Shown one piece after another: positions 54,660-63,956 of a DNA stretch of 64,000 nt. The position numbers and the translations under genes were made by a program. The DNA is taken from positions 310,001 through 374,000 of the forward strand of contig JABYQQ010000009.1 of the NCBI GenBank assembly GCA_022605405.1, in the 5' to 3' direction. The stretch is from Earliella scabrosa (taxonomy: Eukaryota > Basidiomycota > Agaricomycetes > Polyporales > Polyporaceae). Under the pieces are notes generated by a model. The model saw nothing but the letters and a program-made list of their open reading frames with translations, did not search any database and had not been told where the DNA came from. Within the stretch, counting starts at the first letter, position 1. Each line of letters starts with the position of its first letter.

Positions 54660-55506
54660 GTCCTCGTCGTCCTCCGACTGCCGTGAACGTTTACGGACAG
54701 GGAGGCTGGGTGGCGTTTGAGCGTCGTCGCTCAGCTGCCGTGAATCTATGCGTTTCACATGGACAGGAAGGTTGATTGACGGGTCGTGTGATTCGAACGA
54801 ACGAAGGGAGGGGTATTTGTTTGAACATGCGTCGTAATGGTTGCGCAGGAGCGTGAAGGTGTCGGAGAGGGTGACATACACAGAGCAGTAGCTGGGAATA
54901 TCGTCGGTAGCGTATTGGCGGTTGTTGTACGCTTCCTGGAATTGTACGAGTGCAGAGCGAAGAACTTCGGACAGAGTCATATAGGTCTCCATGCCAGGCG
55001 CGTCCCAGTCCTTCCGGGGGAAAGCGACATCCAGGACGCGCCGTGCAAAATCGTCGGGACGTGTAAGAGCTTCTTCGTGATCTCGTTCACACCCCCCATC
55101 GTTCCGAAAGATGTTCGCAATAGCCCGCTGAAGCACGGTGTGCCGACGCTGGGGAGCGGCGTCCGGTACCTCGGAAGGAGGAGCCCTCAGCAAGCGGACT
55201 ATGTACGTCCACAATACGACCCAGAGGAGCGATTCGCCGTCGTGCTGATGATTGTGAATCATGGGCGGAGGGGAGCTTTCGTTCGCGTCCCGAACGCGCA
55301 GGGGCTTCGGTTGGTACAACCATCGCTGTGTCTGAATCTCAATGGCCATAAAGAATGCCGTACCCTGATTTGATGGATCAGCATTGCAACGGCGATGTAG
55401 CATGAACAATCAGCTGACCGTCTTGGGATCCGAACTGGCCTCCTTTGTGGGCTTGGGGTCAAACTTCTTCGCATATTCGAAGTCTGCGAGAATACCACGA
55501 CCCCGG

Positions 55507-55777
55507 TACTGTACCATTTAAATCTATTCGACCAGTCACGCGTCACAAGCCGTGAAATTGGTCGAATTTTGCCTCCTTGTCACCGGTCACAGGAGGGATG
55601 GTCGAACGGGCCCTCCGGGCGCCTATCGCCTCTGGGGGCGGCGCGCTGTCGCGCGCCCTCACCTGGCCGAATTCGACCGCCGTGTCACAGGTCACCGGCC
55701 GGGTGGTCGAATTCGGCCATCCATTTGGCAGTGTCACGCGTCACAGGCCAGGTCGAATAGATTTAAATGGTACAGTA
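55507..55777. mobile_element. MITE copy 2 (271 bp including both TA duplications)
   Basis: Same sequence as copy 1 in opposite orientation, 847 bp away. Inserted between the catalytic-loop and DFG-position codons of the kinase relic, at a TA in the codons for Y-Y. Same TIRs and TA duplication. Confidence 0.93.
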
Positions 55778-55916
55778 GTAAATGAGATTGCCGGTGCTGA
55801 TGTCTCGATGCACCCAGCCAGCGACATAGAGAAGCCACAAGGCTGTATGTAACGAGTTAGTGACCGCGTGAGATCATTCTACGCAGAATGCTCACCAAAC
55901 GAGCAGTCTCAGTGAA

Positions 55917-55981
55917 GCGGATGTATCCGCGAGACTGGCGATCGTCTTGCGGATACATCCGCTATATACGGATGCATCCGT
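55917..55981. repeat. Cluster of three CGGAT-NN-ATCCG palindromes
   Basis: gcggatgtatccgc (55917-55930), gcggatacatccgc (55949-55962) and acggatgcatccgt (55968-55981). The first two are exact reverse complements of each other, and the third is a perfect palindrome. Confidence 0.75.
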
Positions 55982-56009
55982 CATAGCACGCGGCGGCGTA
56001 CACAAAAAC

Positions 56010-56029
56010 ACGACCGGGGTTCGAACACA
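56010..56029 (-). other. B-box half of an interrupted tRNA-like Pol III unit
   Basis: On the minus strand the bases read tgttcgaacccc, close to the B-box consensus GGTTCGANNCC, followed downstream by tcgtg and then TTTTT (56001-56010 region), a Pol III terminator. The matching A box lies at 62587-62597, on the other side of the copia element. Confidence 0.45.
56025..56029. repeat. Left 5-bp target duplication (ACACA) of the copia element
   Basis: ACACA precedes the left LTR and recurs at 62555-62559 directly after the right LTR. Confidence 0.93.
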
Positions 56030-56609
56030 TGATGAACTTCAGACCTGGAAGGCTGGGAGCCGACTGTAAGTCGAACAGAGAGAGATCTTCAGTCAGTGAG
56101 CGAACGACTATATTGCATAGATAAGTACCTGTAAGTCGAACAGAGAGAGACTACAAGTACTTAGTCAGTAAGTAAGTAAAGAGCATATGTATGTATGAGA
56201 CTTACTCTTCAGTCAGTGAGCGAACGACTGAAGAGCAGAGGCGAAATGTGAGCTGCTTATATAGACGTAGGGAAGGTAGCTGAGTAAGCGTAGAAAGCAG
56301 TCACATGTTAGCCACAAGACGATGAGTAAGAGGCATACGAGGCTATGGTGCGAGGATGAGTCAGTATGACGCGAGGATGAGCACCAAGTCTGAGTCAGAC
56401 ATAAGGTCTGGAACTATCCGGAACATCGTAGAACGCACTGGTACGTAGAGGTAAAGTCCGGAAAGAAAGAACTAACGTACAGATGCAGAGTTATCTATAT
56501 ATAGTAACGAAGAAGCATAGCCCATGCTGTGCGTCATGTGAACGCATAGCCACAAGTCCATATGGGGACATATCGGTCCGGACAGTGCCGGATAACCCTA
56601 AGTTCAACA
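56030..56609 (-). repeat. 3' LTR of the copia element (left on the plus strand)
   Basis: 580 bp. It contains two internal direct repeats: ctgtaagtcgaacagagaga (near 56069 and 56130) and cttcagtcagtgagcgaacg (near 56091 and 56211). Confidence 0.95.
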
Positions 56610-56618
56610 CTCCCACTC
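56610..56618 (-). promoter_or_regulatory. Polypurine tract of the copia element
   Basis: gagtgggag on the minus strand directly abuts the 3' LTR, the usual plus-strand priming place. Confidence 0.65.
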
Positions 56619-56620
56619 GT

Positions 56621-59600
56621 TCAAGATGTGACATAAGCAAGACCAATCTCTTGGACAAACTTCGACTGAATTGCCAAAGGCACATTCTTAGTCAGAGCGT
56701 CGGCGAGTTGATCCGCAGTCGCTACATAGAAGATCTCGGTCGATCCCAACTCCACCTGCTCTCGGATGAAGTGGTATCTAACCTCGATGTGCTTGGTCCG
56801 GCGGTCGATCACGGGATTGACGGACAGGAAGATAGACCCCTGATTGTCAAGACACATGGGAGTTGGTCGAGACATGTCATCGCCGAGTTCTTCACCGAAA
56901 GTCCTCAGCCACACCAATTGACGACAAGTGTCAGAGGCCGCTTTATACTCCGCTTCGGTCGAGGAAAGCGAAATGGTAGGCTGACGCCTCGATGCCCACA
57001 ATATAGCAGCACCTGCCATCAGAAAGATGAAGCCAGAGGTAGAATGCCGATCATCACGGTCTTCAGCCCAGTCCGAATCGGAGTACGAAATCAGACCGTC
57101 ATTAGACGCTCCCTGGTAGCGCAGCCGGTACGCCTTAGTACCCTGAAGATACCGGAGGACATACTTGGCATAGTGAAGATGCGCGTCTGAGGGATTGGCA
57201 TTGAACTTCGAAAGCCGCGTGACAGCAAAGGCTATGTCGGGCCGCGTACCGAGCATGGCGTACAGAAGACTGCCAATCAAGCTCTGATAGCGCTGACGCG
57301 ACGCATCGGTGGCGGTGTGCTCAGATGACTCTAGAACAGCACCAGCAGGGAGAGGGGTACGCGACGGCTTACAGTCGGCCATGTGAAAGCGCTCGAGAAC
57401 GGACTGGATGTACTCTTCCTGATCGATCTCGATGATCCGCGTAGCACGGTCACGAGTGATGCGAAGACCAAGGAAACGCTGAACTGGTCCCAAGTCCGTC
57501 ATTTTGTACTGCTTAGAAAGCGAACGCTTCACGTGCTGTATGTGGCCAGGCTGATCGCCGAGGAGAAGTAGATCGTCGACATAAAGAACGACGATAGTGA
57601 CGTGATCCCCCCCTTGTCGCCGATATACATAGATCCCGGCATCGGAATAGGTCCGTTTGAATCCCAGGCTAATAAGCGACTGGTGGATTTTCACGTTCCA
57701 CTGACGGGATGCCTGCTTAAGACCGTAGATTGCCTTTTTCAGCAGACACACGTGATCCTCCTTGCCAGGAACGATCCAACCTTCCGGCTGTTCCATGTAG
57801 ATCTCCTCATCCAGATCGCCGTTAAGGAACGCGGTCTTAACATCCATTGACTCGATGTCCCAGTCCTCAAGCGCTGCATGCGCGAGAAGGTACCGGATAG
57901 ACTCGAACCGCGCCACGGGGGAGAAGGTCTCGTGATAGTCCTCGCCCCACACCTGAGTGAAACCCTTAGCGACTAGACGAGCTTTGTACCGCCCATCATG
58001 CTTGATGTCATAGACCCAGCGGTTGGAGACCACGTGCCGATCTTTCGGACGAGGGACAAGGACCCAAGTCTTATTCTTGAGCAACGAGTCATACTCCGCT
58101 TTCTCCGCATCACGCCATTTCTCAGCTTCGGGCGACTTCATGGCTTCCTTGTGGGAGTTCGGAATGCCAGTTTTGTACTGAGACGCCATGAGAAACATGA
58201 GAAGCGCTTGGTCCTCTCGCTGCGTGCCATCCGGATCAGTCCGGGCATCGACTTTAGCCGGTGGCTCGTCGCCATACACGTTATCACGAGTCTTTGACTC
58301 GGACCGTTTACCCGCGTTCTCACGCCGTGGTCTGTCACGCGCAAGGCTGGGAGGCTGTTCTCCCACTGGAGGGTGACGTCCTCGCTTGTGAGCAGGCTTA
58401 GGCGGTGGTACAGCAGGCGGTTGAGGCGGTTGCGGCGGCGGAGGAGCAGGGGCGTCGGCTGGAGGAGGCGCTTCAGCAGGAGGTGGCTGAGCATCCGCTG
58501 GAGGGTCAGGTGGTAGATCTGGGAGTTCAGGAACAATCTCGGGATGGAGGTCGTCCTCATGACCGTCGACATCGGCTTCGGAAGCCTTATCAGACTGATC
58601 ATCTGGGAACGGATGGTCATCCGGGGTAACAGGATGGTTGCCGGGGAGTTTACGAGCAGGGAAAGACTCTTCATCGAATGTCACATCGCGAGACACTACG
58701 ATAGAGCGGTTGGCTGGATTCCAAAACTTATACCCCTTGGAACCAGACTCATACCCCACGAAGATCATCTCGACAGCCTTCTTGTCGAGTTTCCCTTCGC
58801 GCTTTGCCTTCTGCACGTGTACAAAGGCTTTGCACCCGAACACTCGGAAGTAGGAGACGTCCGGAACGGTTCCGTCCCACTTGGTGATGGGGCATTGCCA
58901 TTTGTGTCGACGCATCGGTTGACGATTGTAGATATGAACGGCTGCATCAACGGCAAGTTGCCAGAAACCGTGACTAAGACCTGCCTGATGGAGCATGGCC
59001 ATGGCTTTTTCGACGATAGTACGGTTCCAGCGCTCAGCGCGTCCATTCTGCTGCGGAGAGCCAGGCATGGTCTTCTGGTGCTCGATCCCGTGCGAACGAA
59101 GAAGCTCAGAGAACTCGGTAGAAGTGTATTCTCCCCCTCGGTCCGAGCGGACCTTCTTGATCTTTCGACCGGTCTGGGTCTCAGCCCACGCCTTGTAGTC
59201 GAGGAACGCTTGGAATGCATCCGACTTCGACTTAAGGTAGTAAGCACGGGCGAGTCCGGAGTAGTCATCAATGAAACCGGCGAAATACTTGTAACCTCCG
59301 ATAGCTTGGGTGCGCATCGGGCCATCAAGATCGGTGTGAACGAGCTCGAGTGGTTCTGTAGCACGCTTATCAGAAGGTGGAAAGGGGAGACGAGTGGATT
59401 TGCCCCAGGCACATCCCTCACACGGTTCATCTTCGTCTTCAGGGGAATCAACAGAATCAACCCCTCGGACGTTCTTCGGGAGATGGCGCAGCGCGTCCTT
59501 GCCGAGATGACCAAAGCGACGGTGCAAGGTACGAAAGCGGCTGACGTTAAGATGAACACGCTGGCCATTGTGAAGTTCGAGCTTAGCCCAGTAGATATTG

Positions 59601-61453
59601 CTCAGGACGTTGTACTCCGCTTCAAGGATCTTGCGACCCTTGATCCGAATCGTCGAACCAAATTTGACAGCGCCTTCTGGCAGCTTGTCAAAGATGCACA
59701 TCTTCCCATCTCCTTGGACAAGGGAGTACCCGTTGCGCTCAATAGTGCCTGTCGAGAAGATACGACCTCTCAACTTCGGGATGTAGTACACATGGGTGAG
59801 CGCGATCGGAACTTTGTCACCATCAACCCAAGTGTTACCACGGACTGTGCCCTTCCCGAGAGCAAGGATCATGTTGCTCGCATCAGCAGTATTGAAGCTG
59901 ATGGGCGTATCAAACGGTTGATACTCGGAGAAGTCACTTAGGTCGCCCGTGATGTGTTGAGAGGCACCTGAGTCCATCAGCCATGCAGTCCAGTTCTCAC
60001 TAGAGGCAACGAGGGCCTCGGGGTAGAAAGAACCAACAATGTTAGACGACGCGACTACATTTACAGACTGAGACTCGACGACGGTATGCGCATGGGGCTG
60101 ATTGTCCTTGTTATTCCCTTTGTCCTTGTCCTTATCCTTGTCCTTCGCCTTTCCCTTTCCCTTGCCTTTGCCCTTGGGCTTCTTCTCGGGATGCTTGTCC
60201 CAGCAGTTAGACTCATGATGATTAGAGCCACCGCAGTGAGAGCAAGGACCCTTAGGCTTAGGCTTGGTCTGCGAGACCCGGTTTGCAGATTGTCCGGCCT
60301 TGCGCAGCGACTCCTCGGCCAAGGTCTTGGACATGATGTCCTCGACGGTGACCTTGTCGACGTCGATGGTCGCCATGAGCGCAGAGATCATAGACCGATA
60401 AGACTCCGGAATCTTCGACAGAAGGAGGAGGGCCTTCATCTGGGCAGAGAGCGTCACCTTGTTCTTGGTGATGTCATCCATGCGGTTGACGATACGCATC
60501 ATCTGATCCTGCAGGGACTTCTGCTCGTTCATCCGAGGTTCAGCCACAAGGGTCTCGAACTGTCCCCAGACGTGAGCACTGTTCGGCGTGCCAAACTTGT
60601 CCTTCAGGGACTTCCACATGTCTGCTGTGGTCTGTTCCCGAGATGTAGTGGTGGAGGACCCACTGGTTGTAACGGTGTCGAGAATTTCCGCATCGAGGAT
60701 GTAATGGAAGCTCTGAGCGACCCGCATGTACATCATGCCGCGAGCCTGCCCGTCGAGCTTGTCCCAGGACTCCTGCTTGTCAGCAGCAGTCGGACGTTTG
60801 GTCTTGCCGTTGACGACGTCCCAACAGCCCATGAAGATGAAGTAGCCCTTCATCTTGGCAGACCAGTCGGTGTACTGGTTCGCCGACGAAAGGGAAGGGA
60901 TAGAGTCGAGCTTGACGTCTCCCATGATTGATAAGAGAAAGTGCGATGAGTCGAGATAGTTCTCCGAGAAGTCTACGGATGTTGTTACCGGTGTGACCGG
61001 CGGAAGCGGTGTTGCGATAGGAGGAGGTAACTCGACGAGAGGAGGAGGGAGAGTCTCGAATGGCTCAGGGATAACCTCCGGAGTAGGAGGGATTAGGACG
61101 ATGAAAGGAAGAGGAGTGGTATAGGGTGTGTCTGATGCGACTGGAAGGGCAGTGTTGACTCCAGCAAGGAAATCCTCCTGATCGGGTGATGGTAGAGCCC
61201 ACTTGAATGTGCCAGGATATTTTTCGGGTCGGACTCCGTTGTACCGATGAGGACAAAGTTCTCGGTTACAGTTGTACCAGAAGCCGTCCGAGTGGAGATG
61301 AGAGTCCGAAGGGAACTCCTCGTCTAGGATGTGGGGACGATCCCGGCAAGAATCAGCAGTGGGTACGTAGTCAGAGGAGTCAGATGACGACTGGGAGTCA
61401 ATCAGATCCTCGACTTCCGCCTCAGAGGGAGGAGATGCTGGTGTCGGCTCCAA
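56621..61453 (-). CDS. Copia Gag-Pol polyprotein
   Basis: One frame of 1,610 codons ending TGA at 56621-56623. The first codon of the open frame (61453) is TTG; the first ATG is at 60925 (M-G-D-V-K-L-D-S-I-P) and is the likely start, giving about 1,434 aa. Domain order fits Ty1/copia (integrase before RT). Counted from the ATG: Gag of the UBN2 type, ~15-210; zinc knuckle C-S-H-C-G-G-S-N-H-x4-C, ~225; protease W-L-M-D-S-G-A-S, ~310; integrase core with H-T-D-L-D-G, S-D-R-G-G-E-Y and P-Q-Q-N-G-R-A-E, ~530-630; a Pro-rich linker; RT with V-L-Y-V-D-D-L-L, ~1115; RNase H with S-S-T-E-A-E-Y-K-A-A, ~1325. All catalytic motifs are intact, so the element may be active. Confidence 0.96.
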   Translation of the reverse strand: MEPTPASPPSEAEVEDLIDSQSSSDSSDYVPTADSCRDRPHILDEEFPSDSHLHSDGFWYNCNRELCPHRYNGVRPEKYPGTFKWALPSPDQEDFLAGVNTALPVASDTPYTTPLPFIVLIPPTPEVIPEPFETLPPPLVELPPPIATPLPPVTPVTTSVDFSENYLDSSHFLLSIMGDVKLDSIPSLSSANQYTDWSAKMKGYFIFMGCWDVVNGKTKRPTAADKQESWDKLDGQARGMMYMRVAQSFHYILDAEILDTVTTSGSSTTTSREQTTADMWKSLKDKFGTPNSAHVWGQFETLVAEPRMNEQKSLQDQMMRIVNRMDDITKNKVTLSAQMKALLLLSKIPESYRSMISALMATIDVDKVTVEDIMSKTLAEESLRKAGQSANRVSQTKPKPKGPCSHCGGSNHHESNCWDKHPEKKPKGKGKGKGKAKDKDKDKDKGNNKDNQPHAHTVVESQSVNVVASSNIVGSFYPEALVASSENWTAWLMDSGASQHITGDLSDFSEYQPFDTPISFNTADASNMILALGKGTVRGNTWVDGDKVPIALTHVYYIPKLRGRIFSTGTIERNGYSLVQGDGKMCIFDKLPEGAVKFGSTIRIKGRKILEAEYNVLSNIYWAKLELHNGQRVHLNVSRFRTLHRRFGHLGKDALRHLPKNVRGVDSVDSPEDEDEPCEGCAWGKSTRLPFPPSDKRATEPLELVHTDLDGPMRTQAIGGYKYFAGFIDDYSGLARAYYLKSKSDAFQAFLDYKAWAETQTGRKIKKVRSDRGGEYTSTEFSELLRSHGIEHQKTMPGSPQQNGRAERWNRTIVEKAMAMLHQAGLSHGFWQLAVDAAVHIYNRQPMRRHKWQCPITKWDGTVPDVSYFRVFGCKAFVHVQKAKREGKLDKKAVEMIFVGYESGSKGYKFWNPANRSIVVSRDVTFDEESFPARKLPGNHPVTPDDHPFPDDQSDKASEADVDGHEDDLHPEIVPELPDLPPDPPADAQPPPAEAPPPADAPAPPPPQPPQPPAVPPPKPAHKRGRHPPVGEQPPSLARDRPRRENAGKRSESKTRDNVYGDEPPAKVDARTDPDGTQREDQALLMFLMASQYKTGIPNSHKEAMKSPEAEKWRDAEKAEYDSLLKNKTWVLVPRPKDRHVVSNRWVYDIKHDGRYKARLVAKGFTQVWGEDYHETFSPVARFESIRYLLAHAALEDWDIESMDVKTAFLNGDLDEEIYMEQPEGWIVPGKEDHVCLLKKAIYGLKQASRQWNVKIHQSLISLGFKRTYSDAGIYVYRRQGGDHVTIVVLYVDDLLLLGDQPGHIQHVKRSLSKQYKMTDLGPVQRFLGLRITRDRATRIIEIDQEEYIQSVLERFHMADCKPSRTPLPAGAVLESSEHTATDASRQRYQSLIGSLLYAMLGTRPDIAFAVTRLSKFNANPSDAHLHYAKYVLRYLQGTKAYRLRYQGASNDGLISYSDSDWAEDRDDRHSTSGFIFLMAGAAILWASRRQPTISLSSTEAEYKAASDTCRQLVWLRTFGEELGDDMSRPTPMCLDNQGSIFLSVNPVIDRRTKHIEVRYHFIREQVELGSTEIFYVATADQLADALTKNVPLAIQSKFVQEIGLAYVTS

Positions 61454-61957
61454 AACTGTGGTCTAGAAGGGTGCGATGATTGACGATGCCACGTGCGAAA
61501 CGGTAGATGGGGAACACCTATTGAGGCAAGCCAAGAGAGTCAGGAAGCTGGAGATCCCGACAATCTGGATAGAAGTTGCCAACTGTGCCCAGAAAGACTA
61601 TAGTAGCTATACGAGAGCAAAGGGTACGGTAAGGAGGGTCCACACGGTTGTCCTCCGTCTCCAAAGGTGATAAGCACCCCGGATACAACTGCTGGCGGGC
61701 GCAAGTGCGTGGCCTGGCAGAGGGATACCTGAAAGCCCAAATGCCTCGAGAGCACAACAGGCTGTACAACAGTACTAGCTACGCGACAACTATACAAAAG
61801 CGCTCAGGGCTGCGTCACGAGCGCAGGAATGTCCCCCTGGCAGCAGTGTCAGCGGGCACAGTCAAGAGGTGAGGAAAAATGGAGGGAGCACGGGCAGAGA
61901 GTCGACGAAGAGAGAGGTGTGCGCACGAAGATGTCGACGAAGTAGCAACCGGTCAGA
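61454..61957 (-). other. 5' leader of the copia element
   Basis: About 500 bp between the primer-binding site and the open gag-pol frame. No ORF is supported. It likely holds the RNA packaging signal; nothing specific is seen. Confidence 0.5.
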
Positions 61958-61974
61958 GCGCAGGGCTCATAACC
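61958..61974 (-). promoter_or_regulatory. Primer-binding site matching the iMet-tRNA anticodon arm
   Basis: The plus strand reads gcgcagggctcataacc, the known sequence of the eukaryotic initiator-Met tRNA anticodon stem-loop (CAT anticodon) as I recall it. On the element strand the complement lies directly next to the 5' LTR. This fits half-tRNA priming as in Drosophila copia and yeast Ty5. Confidence 0.82.
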
Positions 61975-62554
61975 TGATGAACTTCAGACCTGGAAGGCTG
62001 GGAGCCGACTGTAAGTCGAACAGAGAGAGATCTTCAGTCAGTGAGCGAACGACTATATTGCATAGATAAGTACCTGTAAGTCGAACAGAGAGAGACTACA
62101 AGTACTTAGTCAGTAAGTAAGTAAAGAGCATATGTATGTATGAGACTTACTCTTCAGTCAGTGAGCGAACGACTGAAGAGCAGAGGCGAAATGTGAGCTG
62201 CTTATATAGACGTAGGGAAGGTAGCTGAGTAAGCGTAGAAAGCAGTCACATGTTAGCCACAAGACGATGAGTAAGAGGCATACGAGGCTATGGTGCGAGG
62301 ATGAGTCAGTATGACGCGAGGATGAGCACCAAGTCTGAGTCAGACATAAGGTCTGGAACTATCCGGAACATCGTAGAACGCACTGGTACGTAGAGGTAAA
62401 GTCCGGAAAGAAAGAACTAACGTACAGATGCAGAGTTATCTATATATAGTAACGAAGAAGCATAGCCCATGCTGTGCGTCATGTGAACGCATAGCCACAA
62501 GTCCATATGGGGACATATCGGTCCGGACAGTGCCGGATAACCCTAAGTTCAACA
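61975..62554 (-). repeat. 5' LTR of the copia element (right on the plus strand)
   Basis: 580 bp, same as the left copy by eye, including both internal direct repeats. Followed by ACACA (62555-62559). Confidence 0.95.
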
Positions 62555-62610
62555 ACACAAGGCATGGCAACCCAACGCTGTGCTAGCCGCTTGGCTATAA
62601 CATCTGCAGA
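62555..62610 (-). other. A-box half of an interrupted tRNA-like Pol III unit
   Basis: On the minus strand TAGCCAAGCGG (62587-62597) matches the A-box consensus TRGCNNAGNGG. With the copia element removed, the B-box-like TGTTCGAACCC follows 29 nt later, near the usual tRNA spacing, and a TTTTT run follows it. The cloverleaf is poor (the anticodon and T stems do not pair well), so this is a decayed tRNA or tRNA-derived SINE, not a working tRNA. Confidence 0.45.
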
Positions 62611-62729
62611 CGCATTGCTAGACAAGTCATAACAGATGATTATATGCACTGTACCATAATACAACCTCCTCCCTGGGCAGATCGATGGTGGGGTTGCACT
62701 AGTGTGATGTGTCCGTGTCCTCCGCGCTG

Positions 62730-63956
62730 TCACAATTCATGATCCAGCACCGCCTCTTTGTGGTTGTCCACCACCGCGACGACACAGGAGTCGTTACCCG
62801 CCAGTCTCTCCCGTGCGGAGAGGACGCGATCAATCCATGGTGTGCGGTAGTAGTGCGACATGCTGATGAGCTTGGGAGTGGATGCGATCCGGACCGTGCT
62901 CACTGGGCTGGCCACCGTGAGCGAGACAAGGGTGTGCTCGCCGAACACTGCAGGAACGGTACACGTCCCAATGCCGAGCATGACAGTGGGGTTCTTGCAG
63001 ACGCGCTCCGAGACGACAGGCTCGAACGCAAACGTGCCTTGATTGGCGGTCACATTGAGGATCTGGAGCCTGACCTTGTCGCCGCTGAGCGCAGTGAGGG
63101 AGAGGTAGAAGCGCAGGGTCCAGCTGACGAGGTCGTGCAGAACGACGCGGCGCAGGCGGAGGATGAGGGGCTGGGGTGGGGTCGCATCTGGGTCGTCTGG
63201 CTGGAAGAGCCTCAAGAGGATGACGTTCTCGAGGCTAGGGTGGCAGGCGCACAGGAGCCTCGCCACCCGTATGCGCAAGCTCGAGGTGATCTAGGAGAAG
63301 ATGAGGTGGCTGAGTGTCGGGAGCGGCCGGATGACGCGAAATGTGATGCCTTGCAGGACGAGGTGCCGCAAACGCAGGAACTCGTCCTGCGTGGTCACGG
63401 CGGGGCGGCGTTCCTGCCAGATGGGATCGTTGAGTCCAGCGCCGCAGCATGTGAATGACTCGAGCTTGGGGTGGACGAGCTGGAGGAAGGACCGGAAGCC
63501 ACGGTGATAGTCGGTGCACAGGAAGTGCAGTCCGCGCATTCTTGGAGTTATGGGCATGTGCCAGAACACTCAAAGGCGGTTCGTTGTCCCGGAGTAGTCT
63601 TTGATGGTGACCTCAAGAGGCTGGTCGTCCGTCGTCATTCCCGGAAAGGAGAGTGGGAATAGCCCCGTCGTTGGCCGACATGATGTGTTGCGGGTCGCCA
63701 CCAATCTGCACGGGCGGAGCATTGTACCGCAATCGACGACATGTCTGGGACAATGGAACCAGAAGCATACCAGAACAGAGATGGCGACCAGGCCGCGTCC
63801 GTATGGAATGGTGTTGGTATTCCAGATATTCTGGATATGACTTGAGTCAAAATCTCCGCTTACGGAGCAAGACAGGAAGCCGGAGAAACATATGGTGAGT
63901 GATAGCGATTTTCTCGTAACATACTGAGCATCCACTGACGACTCCATCATGTGCAA
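62730..63956 (-). pseudogene. F-box/LRR-type gene relic with two in-frame stops
   Basis: A single minus-strand frame of about 408 codons runs from 63956 to the TGA at 62730-62732, broken by TGA at 63570-63572 and TAG at 63291-63293. On both sides of each stop the LRR-like text continues in the same phase (M-R-G-L-H-F-L-C-T-D-Y-H-R-G-F, L-R-H-L-V-L-Q-G-I-T, L-P-T-L-S-H-L-I-F-S, H-P-S-L-E-N-V-I-L-L, L-R-R-V-V-L-H-D-L). No indel is needed. A weak 45-nt intron could remove the TAG, but the text across it reads as normal LRR. The 5' end (F-box) may lie beyond the window. Confidence 0.62.

Larger units (their letters stand above)
54274..55896 (-). pseudogene. FunK1-type protein kinase relic with two MITE insertions
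   Basis: Minus strand. A piece ending at 55896 (R-G-Y-I-R-F-T-E-T-A-R-L) is followed by exon 55842-55419, an intron, and exon 55364-54274. Kinase motifs: G-W-V-H-R-D-I-S-T-G-N-L-I (catalytic loop), G-I-L-A-D-F-E-Y-A-K-K (DFG position with Glu, as in FunK1), F-F-M-A-I-E-I-Q, and H-N-H-Q-H-D-G-E-S-L-L-W. Removing each 271-bp MITE with one TA restores the frame exactly at both sites, so the gene was open before the insertions. The N-lobe is missing upstream, where palindromes and a tRNA-like unit follow, and the first junction is out of phase. FunK1 kinases are expanded in Agaricomycetes; their targets are unknown. Confidence 0.85.
56030..62554 (-). mobile_element. Complete Ty1/copia retrotransposon
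   Basis: 6,525 bp on the minus strand, flanked by ACACA. Both LTRs are 580 bp and identical by eye (plus-strand reading TGATGAAC to GTTCAACA). It contains one open gag-pol frame, a PBS matching the anticodon arm of initiator-Met tRNA and a short polypurine tract. Matching LTRs and an unbroken ORF indicate recent insertion. Confidence 0.97.

Noticed and set aside
58544..59941. Plus frame of 465 codons opposite copia pol
   Set aside because: Antisense to conserved integrase and RT coding; the length is a GC/codon-bias effect.
56001..62610. Functional tRNA gene split by copia
   Set aside because: The A/B boxes are good but the anticodon and T stems do not pair, so only a tRNA-like relic is claimed.
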